Below, in pieces: positions 20,096-30,390 of a DNA stretch of 64,000 bases (the first letter of the stretch is position 1; every line of letters begins with the position of its first letter). This DNA is from Forficula auricularia (Eukaryota; Arthropoda; Insecta; Dermaptera; Forficulidae). The position numbers and the translations under genes were made by a program. Below the pieces are notes generated by a model, which saw only the letters and a program-made list of their open reading frames with translations, was not told the DNA's origin and ran no database searches. The stretch lies in the NCBI GenBank assembly GCA_024734495.1, contig JALMQS010000887.1, positions 1,391,228 through 1,455,227 of the forward strand, in the 5' to 3' direction.

Positions 20096-21722
20096 TGGTC
20101 AAACTTCAGTGAATTTGAAGTTTGAGCTTTTTTATTATATTATTTTATTTTTAATTTTTTTTATCTCTTTGAATATTTCAAGGAATAACTATTTTATAAA
20201 AGCAATCATTTATTAAATAATAAGTTTATATTTACTTCATTAACTGAAAATAATTCATTTTAAAGAGTATATTTACTTTAAATTTGATATTTTTTATACA
20301 TAGGTTTAAAAGTTCAATAATAAAAGCATCACTTTTATTACCAAATAATGTTAGATATTTGAATTTATAAACGACTTTGTTTATTTTAATAAAGAAAAAA
20401 TATATCTTATTTCGCTTCAAGGTCAAAATATATGTCGACAGTTGCTTCACTCACACAAGCCAGTAAACCTCTCACAGACTTGAACAGAAAGATTGATTCT
20501 TATTGGTTGAAAAATTAACCCTCGACCAATCACAGTTGAGATAACAAAACTAGCTTTCCCATTCCTTTTTCTAACCACTCGGTCTCTCGCTAGAGAGCCT
20601 TTTCACTCTTGATCATGTTCTCGAACTAGCTGGTTCGGCATTATAGGAGCAAGCCCTACTTGGGGGACTGCCTCCTCGCCGAAGCCATTTACTTGTTCCC
20701 AGTTTTATTTTATATGTGTTTAAAGGCCATTTGTATTGGTTCTTTTTATATTTAATTGTGGAATTCCGTAAAATGGCCATTGGCTTTTTATAAGTCGGCT
20801 GTAGATCTTTACGAAGTTGGAAATGCCCAAATATATTTTTTGTTAGCCAGGGAAATAATTTTATTCCCTGAGCTTCAACTGGAACAAGCTTCAACTGATC
20901 ATATAGTCACATTTTACAAGAAATTTCATTCTAAACTTAGAAATTTTGAAATTCTTGTATATTTTCTTTATTTAACAAGAAAATAATTAACTTCAATTCT
21001 ACCGACGCCATCTTGATCGGTGACGTATTCTCAAGGACAAGGGAAGCAAGGGGAATTTCTTACCCCTCTCCTGCCATCACTCTCTTCAAAACATCTCTGC
21101 TGTGATCATACCTTAAACCACCTGTTCTGTCGAGATCATCTAGATATTGGCTTTTGTGATGAAGAAGCATCTGTATTGAATTGATATCTGTTTACCAATT
21201 TACCTCAATAATTGACAGAGGAAATTTATTCATCTTATTTTTAAGATAAGTACTGATTATAATATATGTATTAAAACAATTATTATTTAATTCAAATTGC
21301 ACTCTTTGTTATAAAGAATTTATAATACTTTACTCATTATTGTTTAAATAATAAATACTCTTTGTTAATTAAAATATAATTTCATTATTTTAATTAAAAA
21401 ATTATTAATCATTATTTTCTGAATTTAACTTTCCACAAAATATTCCTTACATTTATTTTTTAATAATAATCTATGAAAGTTTTTTGCTAATATATCTTTT
21501 AACTATTCGAATCTGCAATCAAGTACCTTTTTAGTACCGGACAGGGTTATAAAAACACGTCTATGGTAACGAATCCCTCAATCTTGGATATTCGTGTTTT
21601 CCCAAGGTAGACCGATAATTAAGGAATACGCGTTCGCATTTATTTTATACCGCTTATGTAGGGATTAGCCGTTCGTCCGTGAATCCGTATAAACTTAGTC
21701 ATCAATTGAGGTCTCCCTAACA
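20096..21722 (+). repeat. BEL/Pao 5' LTR (1627 bp)
   Basis: It starts TGGTCAAACTTCAG and ends CTCCCTAACA, with the TG...CA boundaries of LTRs. It matches 25230-26858 over the full length with few differences: a T-run length change near 20150 and clustered substitutions around 20990-21060. Open frames inside it, on both strands, recur unchanged in the other LTR and are not genes. Confidence 0.93.
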
Positions 21723-21725
21723 TAC

Positions 21726-21742
21726 TGGCAACACGTGACAGG
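21726..21742 (+). other. Probable primer binding site of the BEL element
   Basis: TGGCAACACGTGACAGG lies 3 bp after the 5' LTR and resembles the TGGCGACCGTGACAGG-type tRNA-primed sites of LTR elements. A second TGGCGACC occurs at about 22032. The tRNA species was not determined. Confidence 0.5.
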
Positions 21743-22251
21743 ACAAAACATACTGTCGATCGTTTTGACAAGACAAACTTTTGTTTAACAAAAAGCTTTC
21801 ATTATTTAGCAAATTTTTATATTTTGCAAACGTTTTATTTAATAAAACAAACTTTAAGTTGAACATTTTTACTGTTGTTAGTAAACAAACATTGACAGCT
21901 GCCAAAGTGTCATTTTATATTTTGACAGCTGGAATGTAAACAAACATTAAGTTTGAATCATTCTTTAAATGTAAAGAGTTTTTATCAAACGCAATATTTA
22001 TATTTATTTATTTTGTGGAACGTTCATTCAGTGGCGACCATTTGTGACTCGATACGATAATTAATTCAATAATTAATCAAAATTTTTATATAAACATTTA
22101 TTTAAGTTATATAACAATTTTATATAATCAAATCAGATTAATCAATTTAGTATTAATCAACCAAGCTATTTATTATTTTAACAAATATTAACCTTGTTTA
22201 TTATAATTTATATTAAAATAAATAATTTTTTAATAATTTAATTATATAAAA

Positions 22252-23293
22252 ATGACTCAAAAGCAAGTCAAATACATTACTGGCATTTGGGCATCAGCCA
22301 AAGAAGAAAGTAAGGATTACCTGGCTCTCATAAATGATAGGGAATCTATTTCTGCAACTTCAGGCAACGAATGCCTAGAAGATTTAAAATCTATTATTGA
22401 AGAAGTTAAGAACTGTAGGCATTACATTTACCAAAATAACTTACAGGATGTACAACCGGTAGATCTCATGTTGCCGGAAATATCCTCAACATTTAGTCAG
22501 CTTAAAACGCTAAAACTCAATGTTATGGATGCTTTAGACAAGCTGCAGACTGTTAGTAAGTCAACTGACTCACAAAGCAGTTCTGAAAATTCTAACATAA
22601 GCAGCTTACAAATAAATCTTCCTAAAATTAACTTAGAAAAGTTTAATGGTTTATATACTAGATATCCAGCTTTTTTACATCAGTTTAATGCCTCCATAGG
22701 TGAAAATGCACAGCTTTCTCCTTGTCAAAAATTAATTTATTTAAAAAGTTTCTTAGGTGATGAACCTCTAAATCACATTCGACATTTAGAAGTTACTAAT
22801 GACAATTATCAAATTGCACTTGATTTGATTCATAGCAAGTACTACAAGTACCGAAAGATTGTTTTCGACTTGTTAGACGAACTATTCGATTTGAAAGTTA
22901 TTACTTCACCAAATGCTAAAATGTATCACCATTTGACTCACAACTGTCAAGCGGATTGTTTTGCAATTAAATAATTTAAAAATAGAGACTAGATCAGTGG
23001 AACATTATTTTAGTCAAGTTAGTGTCTTCCAAATTGGATCCTAAAGGCACTTTTAACCAGGATTGGTATTTGACTTTAGATAATGATCAAATACCGATGC
23101 CAGAATCCCTTATTAAGAATTTATTATGAAAAACGATGCAGATTCTTATCTGGAATCACACGCACAAGCTGTTAATAAAAAAATAAAACTTTTACCAAAA
23201 ACGACTTTAATGCCAAGACTTTAAGTTTACAAGCTAAAGAGCCTGATAATAGCTGCAACAAGCATGTAAAGCCCAACGATTGGAGTCGGGTAG
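22252..23293 (+). pseudogene. gag: BEL/Pao gag, frameshifted
   Basis: A 240-codon frame opens at ATG 22252 and stops at 22974. Residues ~123-205 (LPKINLEKFNGLYTRYPAF, then LIYLKSFLGDEPLNHIRHLE) match the gag domain of Pao-family elements (DUF1759). This domain builds the particle that packages element RNA. After the stop, gag-like sequence continues in other frames: a segment with KLDPKGTFNQDW near 23025-23100, then a knuckle-like region leading into the next frame. At least three frame changes (near 22936, 23005 and 23125) and internal stops break the gene, so a full Gag cannot be made from this copy. The start choice is supported by the run of protein-like sequence and lack of an upstream in-frame extension. 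Confidence 0.8.
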
Positions 23294-24532
23294 ATGTCCC
23301 ATACATTTATTGCATTAAAGCCATATGAAAGGTTTGTTTTAATAAGAAACAACAATTTATGTTTAAAATGCTTTTCTTCGCAACATTCCCGTTTCAGGTG
23401 TGTGGACGAAGCAACTGCAACCAATGTTCACGTACTCATTCAGCCCTTTTGCATTTTCTCAGTACCAAAACGGATGAAGCCCACACGAGACTCGGAGAGT
23501 GGTTCAGTCAAACAGAAACAAAAGTCGGAGGTCAAGAGCGCTACTAATTCGGTCACTTCTACTGAAAAAGAAAGGACAAGTCTCACATGTTTATTCCGAG
23601 TCTGTGGTTCCACAACCTTATTGAGCAGAGCCCAAATCAAAGCCTTCGATTCCCAAGGTCAACAGGTATGCGTCAATGCCTTTATTGACGCCGGTAGTGA
23701 AATTTCTCTTATTTCCGAAACCGCAGTTAAACGATTGGGTTTGAAAAGCTCACCCACACTGCTTTCAGTTAGGGGTTTGAACGACCAGCATCTTGCCACA
23801 GCTAGTCAATTTGTTAATTTAACTTTTAATTCTGTAGTTGACAACTCTTTAGAATTTAATGCCGATTTTTACGTTGTTAAAGATTTGAATCTGACCATCC
23901 CCTCTGTACCTTTGAAAAGGAGTCAATTCACCTTCTTGCAGGGCTTACCTCTAGCAGACAAATTGTTTGGTACACCAGGAAGAGTAGAAATTTTAATTGG
24001 TGCAGACATATTTTCTAAATTAGTCCTCGGTGACATTTTGAAAAATGACAGCCAAAATTTAGTGGCACAAAACACCTCGTTGGGTTGGGTGGTATTTGGC
24101 AAAGCTGACCCCCTCCATAAGGTAGCTTACCCTAAAAAGGTAAAAAATTGTCACCTAAAAGGCTCTTTAGCCGAATTAAATTCAAACTTATTAAAATTAG
24201 TTGAACTGGACTCAGTTCCAGATCATAAAATAGTGAATAATTCAAATGCTGAAATGCAATTCTTATCTAGCATAAAGCAAACAGATAACAATCAACTTCA
24301 GGTTGCATTACCTTTTAAATTAAACCCTCCTCCACTCGGAGATTCTTTTCCCAAGTCACTTGTAATGCTTAAAAAGCAAAATGAAAAATTTAACAAGGTT
24401 AACAATTTAAAAAGAAAAAGAAAGAGAAAAAGGAATAGTCATTTAAATTGGCGAAATACCACATTAAAAAAGAATTATGGGCAACAGCTTCTTAACGTTG
24501 ATGGAGCTGCAGACTCTTCTATGTCAGGTTGA
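23294..24532 (+). CDS. BEL/Pao zinc knuckle and aspartic protease fragment
   Basis: The 412-codon frame is open but is a fragment of a polyprotein; its first ATG is incidental. A CCHC knuckle (C23, C26, H31, C36; spacing CX2CX4HX4C) ends the gag part. A Pao-type retropepsin follows, with the active-site phrase IDAGSE at residues 131-136 and a GADIF motif near 236. In the family this protease matures Gag and Pol. From about residue 339 the sequence LPFKLNPPPLGDSFPKS marks the linker that begins the reverse transcriptase region. It then breaks off into Lys/Arg-rich junk (residues ~370-412), where the internal deletion lies. It reads out of frame over the start of the integrase remnant. Confidence 0.85.
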   Translation: MSHTFIALKPYERFVLIRNNNLCLKCFSSQHSRFRCVDEATATNVHVLIQPFCIFSVPKRMKPTRDSESGSVKQKQKSEVKSATNSVTSTEKERTSLTCLFRVCGSTTLLSRAQIKAFDSQGQQVCVNAFIDAGSEISLISETAVKRLGLKSSPTLLSVRGLNDQHLATASQFVNLTFNSVVDNSLEFNADFYVVKDLNLTIPSVPLKRSQFTFLQGLPLADKLFGTPGRVEILIGADIFSKLVLGDILKNDSQNLVAQNTSLGWVVFGKADPLHKVAYPKKVKNCHLKGSLAELNSNLLKLVELDSVPDHKIVNNSNAEMQFLSSIKQTDNNQLQVALPFKLNPPPLGDSFPKSLVMLKKQNEKFNKVNNLKRKRKRKRNSHLNWRNTTLKKNYGQQLLNVDGAADSSMSG

Positions 24533-24977
24533 ATCTGTCCTGAATTCTCGACCTTTGACTCCACTCTCTGAGGAGACAGACAGTTTAGATTATTTGTCTC
24601 CTGGTCATTTCTTGGTGGGTCAACCGTTAGTACAGTTACCTGTCTTAGAACATGTCAATGAGAGAAATTATAAACTCTCACAAAGATTTAAGCATTTAGA
24701 AAATTTAAAGACCAGCTTCTGGAAAAGATGGTCAAGCTCATATCTAAATATCTTACAACAAAGATATAAAAATAAGCAAAAAGATGTAAATCTACTTGTA
24801 AATCAGTTGGTTCTGGTACAAGATCCTAATACCATGACCAACAACTGGTTACTTGGTAGGATTGTTGAAGTCTTTCCTGGGGAAGACGGAATAGTCAGAG
24901 TCGCAAAGCTTAAAACCAAAATGGGTTTGGTTACCAGACCGGTTAATAGGCTTGCACCTCTACCAATTGATGCTTAA
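24440..24977 (+). pseudogene. BEL/Pao integrase C-terminal remnant
   Basis: A 166-codon frame (ATG at 24477) carries the end of a Pao integrase: LLCQVESVLNSRPLTPLS at the N-terminus, a PGHFLVGQPL motif near residue 43, and the DUF5641-like tail with LVLVQD, NNWLLGRIVEVFPG and VRVAKLKT (about 111-148). The tail normally helps bind DNA. The catalytic DDE core and the zinc-binding domain, which should precede it, are missing, so this cannot integrate DNA. It overlaps the end of the protease frame in another frame. The stop is at 24975-24977, about 250 bp before the 3' LTR. Confidence 0.85.
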
Positions 24978-25194
24978 TCAGCTAATTAAAAGTTTAGCTT
25001 TAAACATATTTAATTTTGTAATAACTTTTAAGTATAATTTTAAGATATTAGTTTCTAAGGCACTATCATTGTTAAGTGCAATCAGTGTTTCTTTTTTTTA
25101 TGTTAAAGTGAAAGTGAAATTGTGTGCTTACTATTAAGTAAACAAAACCATATCAGCCACTAAGATAGAAACTTTATTAACTCAATGAATTATT

Positions 25195-25229
25195 GTAACG
25201 AAAAGAAAACTTTTCGAAGGTGGCCAGTA
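25195..25229 (+). other. BEL polypurine tract region
   Basis: Purine-rich AACGAAAAGAAAAC (about 25197-25210) and the following GAAGGTGGCCAGTA directly precede the 3' LTR, the position expected for the plus-strand primer. Confidence 0.6.
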
Positions 25230-26858
25230 TGGTCAAACTTCAGTGAATTTGAAGTTTGAGCTTTTTTATTATATTATTTTATTTTTAATTTTTTTATCTC
25301 TTTGAATATTTCAAGGAATAACTATTTTATAAAAGCAATCATTTATTAAATAATAAGTTTATATTTACTTCATTAACTGAAAATAATTCATTTTAAAGAG
25401 TATATTTACTTTAAATTTGATATTTTTTATACATAGGTTTAAAAGTTCAATAATAAAAGCATCACTTTTATTACCAAATAATGTTAGATATTTGAATTTA
25501 TAAACGACTTTGTTTATTTTAATAAAGAAAAAATATATCTTATTTCGCTTCAAGGTCAAAATATATGTCGACAGTTGCTTCACTCACACAAGCCAGTAAA
25601 CCTCTCACAGACTTGAACAGAAAGATTGATTCTTATTGGTTGAAAAATTAACCCTCGACCAATCACAGTTGAGATAACAAAACTAGCTTTCCCATTCCTT
25701 TTTCTAACCACTCGGTCTCTCGCTAGAGAGCCTTTTCACTCTTGATCATGTTCTCGAACTAGCTGGTTCGGCATTATAGGAGCAAGCCCTACTTGGGGGA
25801 CTGCCTCCTCGCCGAAGCCATTTACTTGTTCCCAGTTTTATTTTATATGTGTTTAAAGGCCATTTGTATTGGTTCTTTTTATATTTAATTGTGGAATTCC
25901 GTAAAATGGCCATTGGCTTTTTATAAGTCGGCTGTAGATCTTTACGAAGTTGGAAATGCCCAAATATATTTTTTGTTAGCCAGGGAAATAATTTTATTCC
26001 CTGAGCTTCAACTGGAACAAGCTTCAACTGATCATATAGTCACATTTTACAAGAAATTTCATTCTAAACTTAGAAATTTTGAAATTCTTGTATATTTTTC
26101 TTTATTTAACAAGAAAAATAATTAACTTCATTACTACCGACGCCATCTTGATCTGTGACGTATGCTCAAGGACAAGGGAAGCCAGGGGAATTTCTTACCC
26201 CTCTCCTGCCATCACTCTCTTCAAAACATCTCTGCTGTGATCATACCTTAAACCACCTGTTCTGTCGAGATCATCTAGATATTGGCTTTTGTGATGAAGA
26301 AGCATCTGTATTGAATTGATATCTGTTTACCAATTTACCTCAATAATTGACAGAGGAAATTTATTCATCTTATTTTTAAGATAAGTACTGATTATAATAT
26401 ATGTATTAAAACAATTATTATTTAATTCAAATTGCACTCTTTGTTATAAAGAATTTATAATACTTTACTCATTATTGTTTAAATAATAAATACTCTTTGT
26501 TAATTAAAATATAATTTCATTATTTTAATTAAAAAATTATTAATCATTATTTTCTGAATTTAACTTTCCACAAAATATTCCTTACATTTATTTTTTAATA
26601 ATAATCTATGAAAGTTTTTTGCTAATATATCTTTTAACTATTCGAATCTGCAATCAAGTACCTTTTTAGTACCGGACAGGGTTATAAAAACACGTCTATG
26701 GTAACGAATCCCTCAATCTTGGATATTCGTGTTTTCCCAAGGTAGACCGATAATTAAGGAATACGCGTTCGCATTTATTTTATACCGCTTATGTAGGGAT
26801 TAGCCGTTCGTCCGTGAATCCGTATAAACTTAGTCATCAATTGTAGGTCTCCCTAACA
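25230..26858 (+). repeat. BEL/Pao 3' LTR (1629 bp)
   Basis: Near-identical to 20096-21722, starting TGGTCAAACTTCAG and ending CTCCCTAACA, and followed by the CTTGT duplication. Confidence 0.93.
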
Positions 26859-28300
26859 CTTGTCTTTCAGATCTTTGCACGTTCTTACATGTCAATAGAT
26901 ATTGGATAGTCAGGGATTATTATATCTGTGACCTTTTTAAAAAATAAATTGGAATTTTCTAGAACAATCACAATTAATTGATAATTTCTCTCCTGGTCTA
27001 AAACTTGTCAGAACTTGTCTTTTAGATCTTTTCACGTTCTTACATGTCAATAGATATTGGATAGTCAGGGATTATTATATCTGTGACCTTTATAAAAAAT
27101 AAATCATCATTTCTCATATCCTTCTTTAATCCCATTCGATTGGAAATCCAGGGCTGTCCAACGCGGGGCTCAATATAAAGTCATAAAATTCCTTAAAACA
27201 TTGAGATTTATATGTAAATACTGGATAACACCACAACAATTTGGCCCGATAATTTTTTTTCTCTAAAATAAGAAATCTGAAAATCTACTGGGAAGTTTTC
27301 GAAAAATAAAAGTGCTAATTTTAAATTTTGGAAATTTTTAAATTTAAATTTTGGAATTCTAGAACTAGATTTCGAGATTTCCGAAAAAAATCATCATCAT
27401 TGATGTCTATTTTCGACTCGATTTTCAATAGAAATAAATTTTCTACTTGGCAAACTTTCTGATTGAATATATATATATGATTATATGTTTATTTGCATCA
27501 AGCAGAGGAAAACCTCGTGTTCTATTTTGGATCAGCTACTTGCTACTCTCGCCAAGAGCAAAATCATTTCAATTTGTATGACTTTGCGCCAATTTTATGG
27601 GGTGCATAGGATGAACAAGAAAAATAAATGGTTGCATAATGTTAAGCTCCATTAAAAATTCTAAATTCATGTTTTAAAAGGAAAACAAAATTTTTAATTT
27701 TTTTATTGATAGAACAGTACAAAGATGCGAGGCTCAAGCAAAAATTCAAAAAAGAGTGGGTGACGACTAAAAAAATATATTCTAAATAAACATTTTAAAA
27801 ATAAATTCCATACTATAATATTTATATTTTCATTTAAATATACCTAGTAAAATATATAATGAATATAAACAAGTGACCTCATTTTTTGTCCTTCTACTCT
27901 CTGGAAAATAAATCTTTTCAATTACATTTAATTTTCTATCTCGAACCGTTTGATCACAACAAAATTCCAAATCATAAAAAGTCTAAGTCTTAAAAAAGTT
28001 TTCACTTTTTCCTCCAATTATTATGGTTTATTTTATAATATTATATTTCCGTCGTTTAAATCCCCGGTGAGCTGCAACTCCTTAATTAAAAATTATGATC
28101 TTTCCTTCTGGCTGTTAAGAGAAAGATGGCAGAGACGATACGATAGTTCTCAACAGTCGTCGTATTTCATTCCATGGCCTTTTCCTTTATTGCTAATGTC
28201 ACAATGGAATTAATATGATAGTTGTTAATAGAATATTCATTCTTGGGCGGGAGACAAAAGAACGACCTCTGTCGGCGAGATTTGCATATCGCATAGGACT
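26859..28300. other. Non-coding stretch with a local tandem repeat
   Basis: Two tandem copies of a unit of about 130 bp (CTTGTCTTTCAGATCTTT, then TTCTTACATGTCAATAGAT and GGATTATTATATCTGTGACC) lie at 26859-27110. The left flank of the BEL element (20016-20095) is part of the same unit, so BEL inserted into this array. Around 27480-27520 is one copy of a short AGCAGAGG repeat. The rest is AT-rich without recognised genes; the 87-codon plus-strand frame at 27950-28213 is unidentified. Confidence 0.5.
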
Positions 28301-28424
28301 GTGGGGTAAGTGTGAATGGGGGTTAGTGTGGATGGGGGGTTAGTATGGATGGGGGTTAGTGTGGATGGGGGTTAGTATGGATGGGGTTAGTATGGATGGG
28401 GGTTAGTATGGATGGAGGTTAGTG
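28301..28424 (+). repeat. Minisatellite, ~17-bp GGGGTTAGTRTGGATG unit
   Basis: About seven tandem units with small length and base differences, for example GGGGGTTAGTGTGGATG and GGGGTTAGTATGGATG. G-rich on the plus strand. It resembles no telomere repeat exactly. Confidence 0.85.
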
Positions 28425-28705
28425 AAAGGGTGGAAGTTGTAAATGGGGATGCAGGTCGATGCGCAGAGACGTCGCCACCCCTTTAGACTTCTTTTACCCT
28501 CTCTTCCTTTCTTTCTCGTCTAAGATATTATTAGATTTTTCTTCCTGGGTGAAAATGAAAATATTTTAATATCCATTTCTCATTTCAATCAGATCAAAGT
28601 GGAAGAGTCGAGCAAGGGGTGAACGAACAGGATATTAATTTATGAGAAATCAAAACGTTTTTAAGAACAATTTTATTAAACGAGCAACAAAAACATACCA
28701 AAAGT

Positions 28706-28737
<32 letters not shown>

Positions 28738-28790
28738 TATATCAACCAAATAAAGATTTGGTAATTTATAAAAAATTACATATACTAAAG
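28425..28790. other. Non-coding spacer
   Basis: No gene recognised; (AAAT)n microsatellite near 28710. The 80-codon minus-strand frame at 28594-28836 runs across the hAT left end and is not real. Confidence 0.4.
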
Positions 28791-29813
28791 CAGGGGCCGC
28801 ATGCAGCCCTTTGCAACTTTTTGCGCGGCCCGCCAAACCACCAATATAATTTTAGGAAAAATCAACAAACTTAGAGCGTGAGCGTGCCGAAATGTGGTCG
28901 GTGACAAAAATGCGCGCTAACAGAAGCATAGTGGGAAACCTATTTTACTGCGCAAGTTTAATTCCCACTCCTCAGCAAATGCGACGACTCGCTTAGCAAG
29001 TTATTATATCTTGATTATGTATTAATAGTATAAATAATGTACGCTTGTGTATGTTTCTATATTCCTTTATTATCGACTAGCTATATCTATATGTATACAT
29101 GCAAAAAAATGGACATATTAATATTTGAAAATCCTTTAAAATTTGATATTGTAAAAGCACCAGACAATTTACAACTAGAGTTAATTGATTTGCAATCTAA
29201 CAATGTATATAAAAATAATTTTGATGAAAATAATTTAATTGCATTTTATTCAAATCTACCAGAAAACAAATTTCGCAATTTAAGAAATTTTGCAAAATCA
29301 ATAATTTGTATTTTTTCAAGCACCTATTTATGCGAACAAACATTTTCAAGAATGAATTTCATAAAATCAAAATATAGAACGAGGTTGACGGATGAAAATT
29401 TACAAAACTTGTTGAGGATCTCAGTATCCCAAACACAACCGGACTTAAATGAATTATCAAACAATATTCAAGAACAAAAAGCGCATTGAATTTTAATGAA
29501 TGAATAAAATGAAAGATAAACTATATTTCCTTAATATTTTTATATATTTTATATTTACATATTTATATATATATGTAATTGGAATTGTATTTTCTTTTTT
29601 TCCCTTTTAAGAATTGTAAAATTTTTGTTCTCTGACATTATTGTTATTATAGCATGTCAATAAAAAATAAATTTTTTCTATATTTATTTTTAATAATATT
29701 TATACTCGTATATGATATAAAAGCACTATTTAAGTTACATTTGAATGTGTGCCCCGCATAAAAAATTTTATTTTGAAAATGGCCCGCCGTCCGAAAAAGG
29801 TTGCCGACCCCTG
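28791..29813. mobile_element. hAT element, internal deletion derivative (1023 bp)
   Basis: TACTAAAG flanks both ends exactly (28783-28790 and 29814-29821), a perfect 8-bp duplication. The left end is CAGGGGCCGCATGCAGCC, the right end the complement of CAGGGGTCGGCAACCTTTTT. GCGGCCCGCC-like blocks are subterminal at both sides. It keeps only the C-terminal part of the transposase, so it is non-autonomous. Confidence 0.92.
29109..29489 (+). pseudogene. hAT transposase C-terminal dimerisation domain (fragment)
   Basis: A 126-codon stretch (open upstream to 29037, where the first 24 codons are not transposase-like) ends with a typical hAT C-terminal domain. The phrase FSSTYLCEQTFSRMNFIKSK (residues about 69-88) followed by RTRLTDENLQNLLRIS is the conserved core by which hAT transposases dimerise. 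The BED zinc finger and the catalytic DDE domain are missing, about 450-500 residues short of a full enzyme. The ATG at 29109 begins the credible part but is probably internal to the ancestral frame. In this state it could at most make a dimerisation peptide. It resembles the animal Charlie/ZBED-like hAT group; subfamily not certain. Confidence 0.85.
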
Positions 29814-29916
29814 TACTAAAGTATGAGAAAAGGGCAAAAGAATGGATAAATGAAAAAAAAAACTCATATATGCGCCACGGGACTTTTACTTATAAACTCC
29901 CTTTCTTCGAAACCAT

Positions 29917-30222
29917 TTTTAACCGACTTCAAAAAAGGAGGAGGTTCTCTATTCGACTGATTTTCTTTTGTGTCCTGTTACCTCATACTCCACCAATTGA
30001 GAACCGATTTTGATGATTTTTTTGCAATGGGTTCAGTCTAGCTTCCGATTGGTCACGGTTTTTTTTGTCATTCGTATTGGACCTTTTTTTGATGTTTGTT
30101 CGGGCATAACTTCTTTGTTTATGAACCGAGTTTAATGATTCTTTTTTTATTGGAAAGACGGTACTTTAGGGGTGGTACCATTTAATTTGGTCAAGTTCTG
30201 AAGATATGATCAATGACGAAAT
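29917..30222. repeat. GAAGTCGG-family tail, inverted piece
   Basis: It begins AACCGACTTCAAAAAAGG then AGGAGGTTCTC, and runs through CTAGCTTCCGATTGGTC to GATATGATCAATGACG: the reverse complement of the tails at 6321-6675 and 8511-8745. It lies directly right of the hAT derivative. Confidence 0.7.
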
Positions 30223-30390
30223 AACGTAAATATCCAATTCTTATGACCAAATAATTGAAATCATAATAAATAAAATCTTTTTATAAAAATCTTAAAAAAT
30301 TCATTTAAAGCCCTCAAACGTTTCGAGAGAATTTCTATATTTATGAAATGAATTTTATTATCATTTTCTGATGGAGTGACGGAATAACCA

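Larger units (their letters stand above)
20096..26858 (+). mobile_element. BEL/Pao LTR retrotransposon, internally deleted
   Basis: Two LTRs of about 1.63 kb flank a 3.5-kb interior, and CTTGT lies outside both ends (20091-20095 and 26859-26863), a 5-bp target duplication. The order is a primer-site-like sequence, Pao-type gag (DUF1759-like), zinc knuckle, Pao-type aspartic protease, then the integrase C-terminal domain. Reverse transcriptase, RNase H and the integrase catalytic core are missing: the reading jumps from the start of the RT region to the end of integrase near 24400-24470. Gag has several frameshifts. The LTRs are nearly identical, with around ten differences seen by eye, so the insertion is fairly recent. 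It must have used proteins from intact relatives, or been deleted after insertion. Confidence 0.93.

Noticed and set aside
20613..20894. 93-codon minus-strand frame, repeated exactly at 25746-26027, and the overlapping plus-strand frames
   Set aside because: They lie inside the BEL LTRs and are duplicated because the LTRs are duplicated. They show no domain and no codon bias.
28301..28424. Telomeric repeat
   Set aside because: The GGGGTTAG-containing unit is about 17 bp with irregular length and is internal, unlike the insect TTAGG repeat.
28791..29813. A complete autonomous hAT transposon
   Set aside because: Only the C-terminal domain remains and the 1023-bp length is too short for a full transposase.
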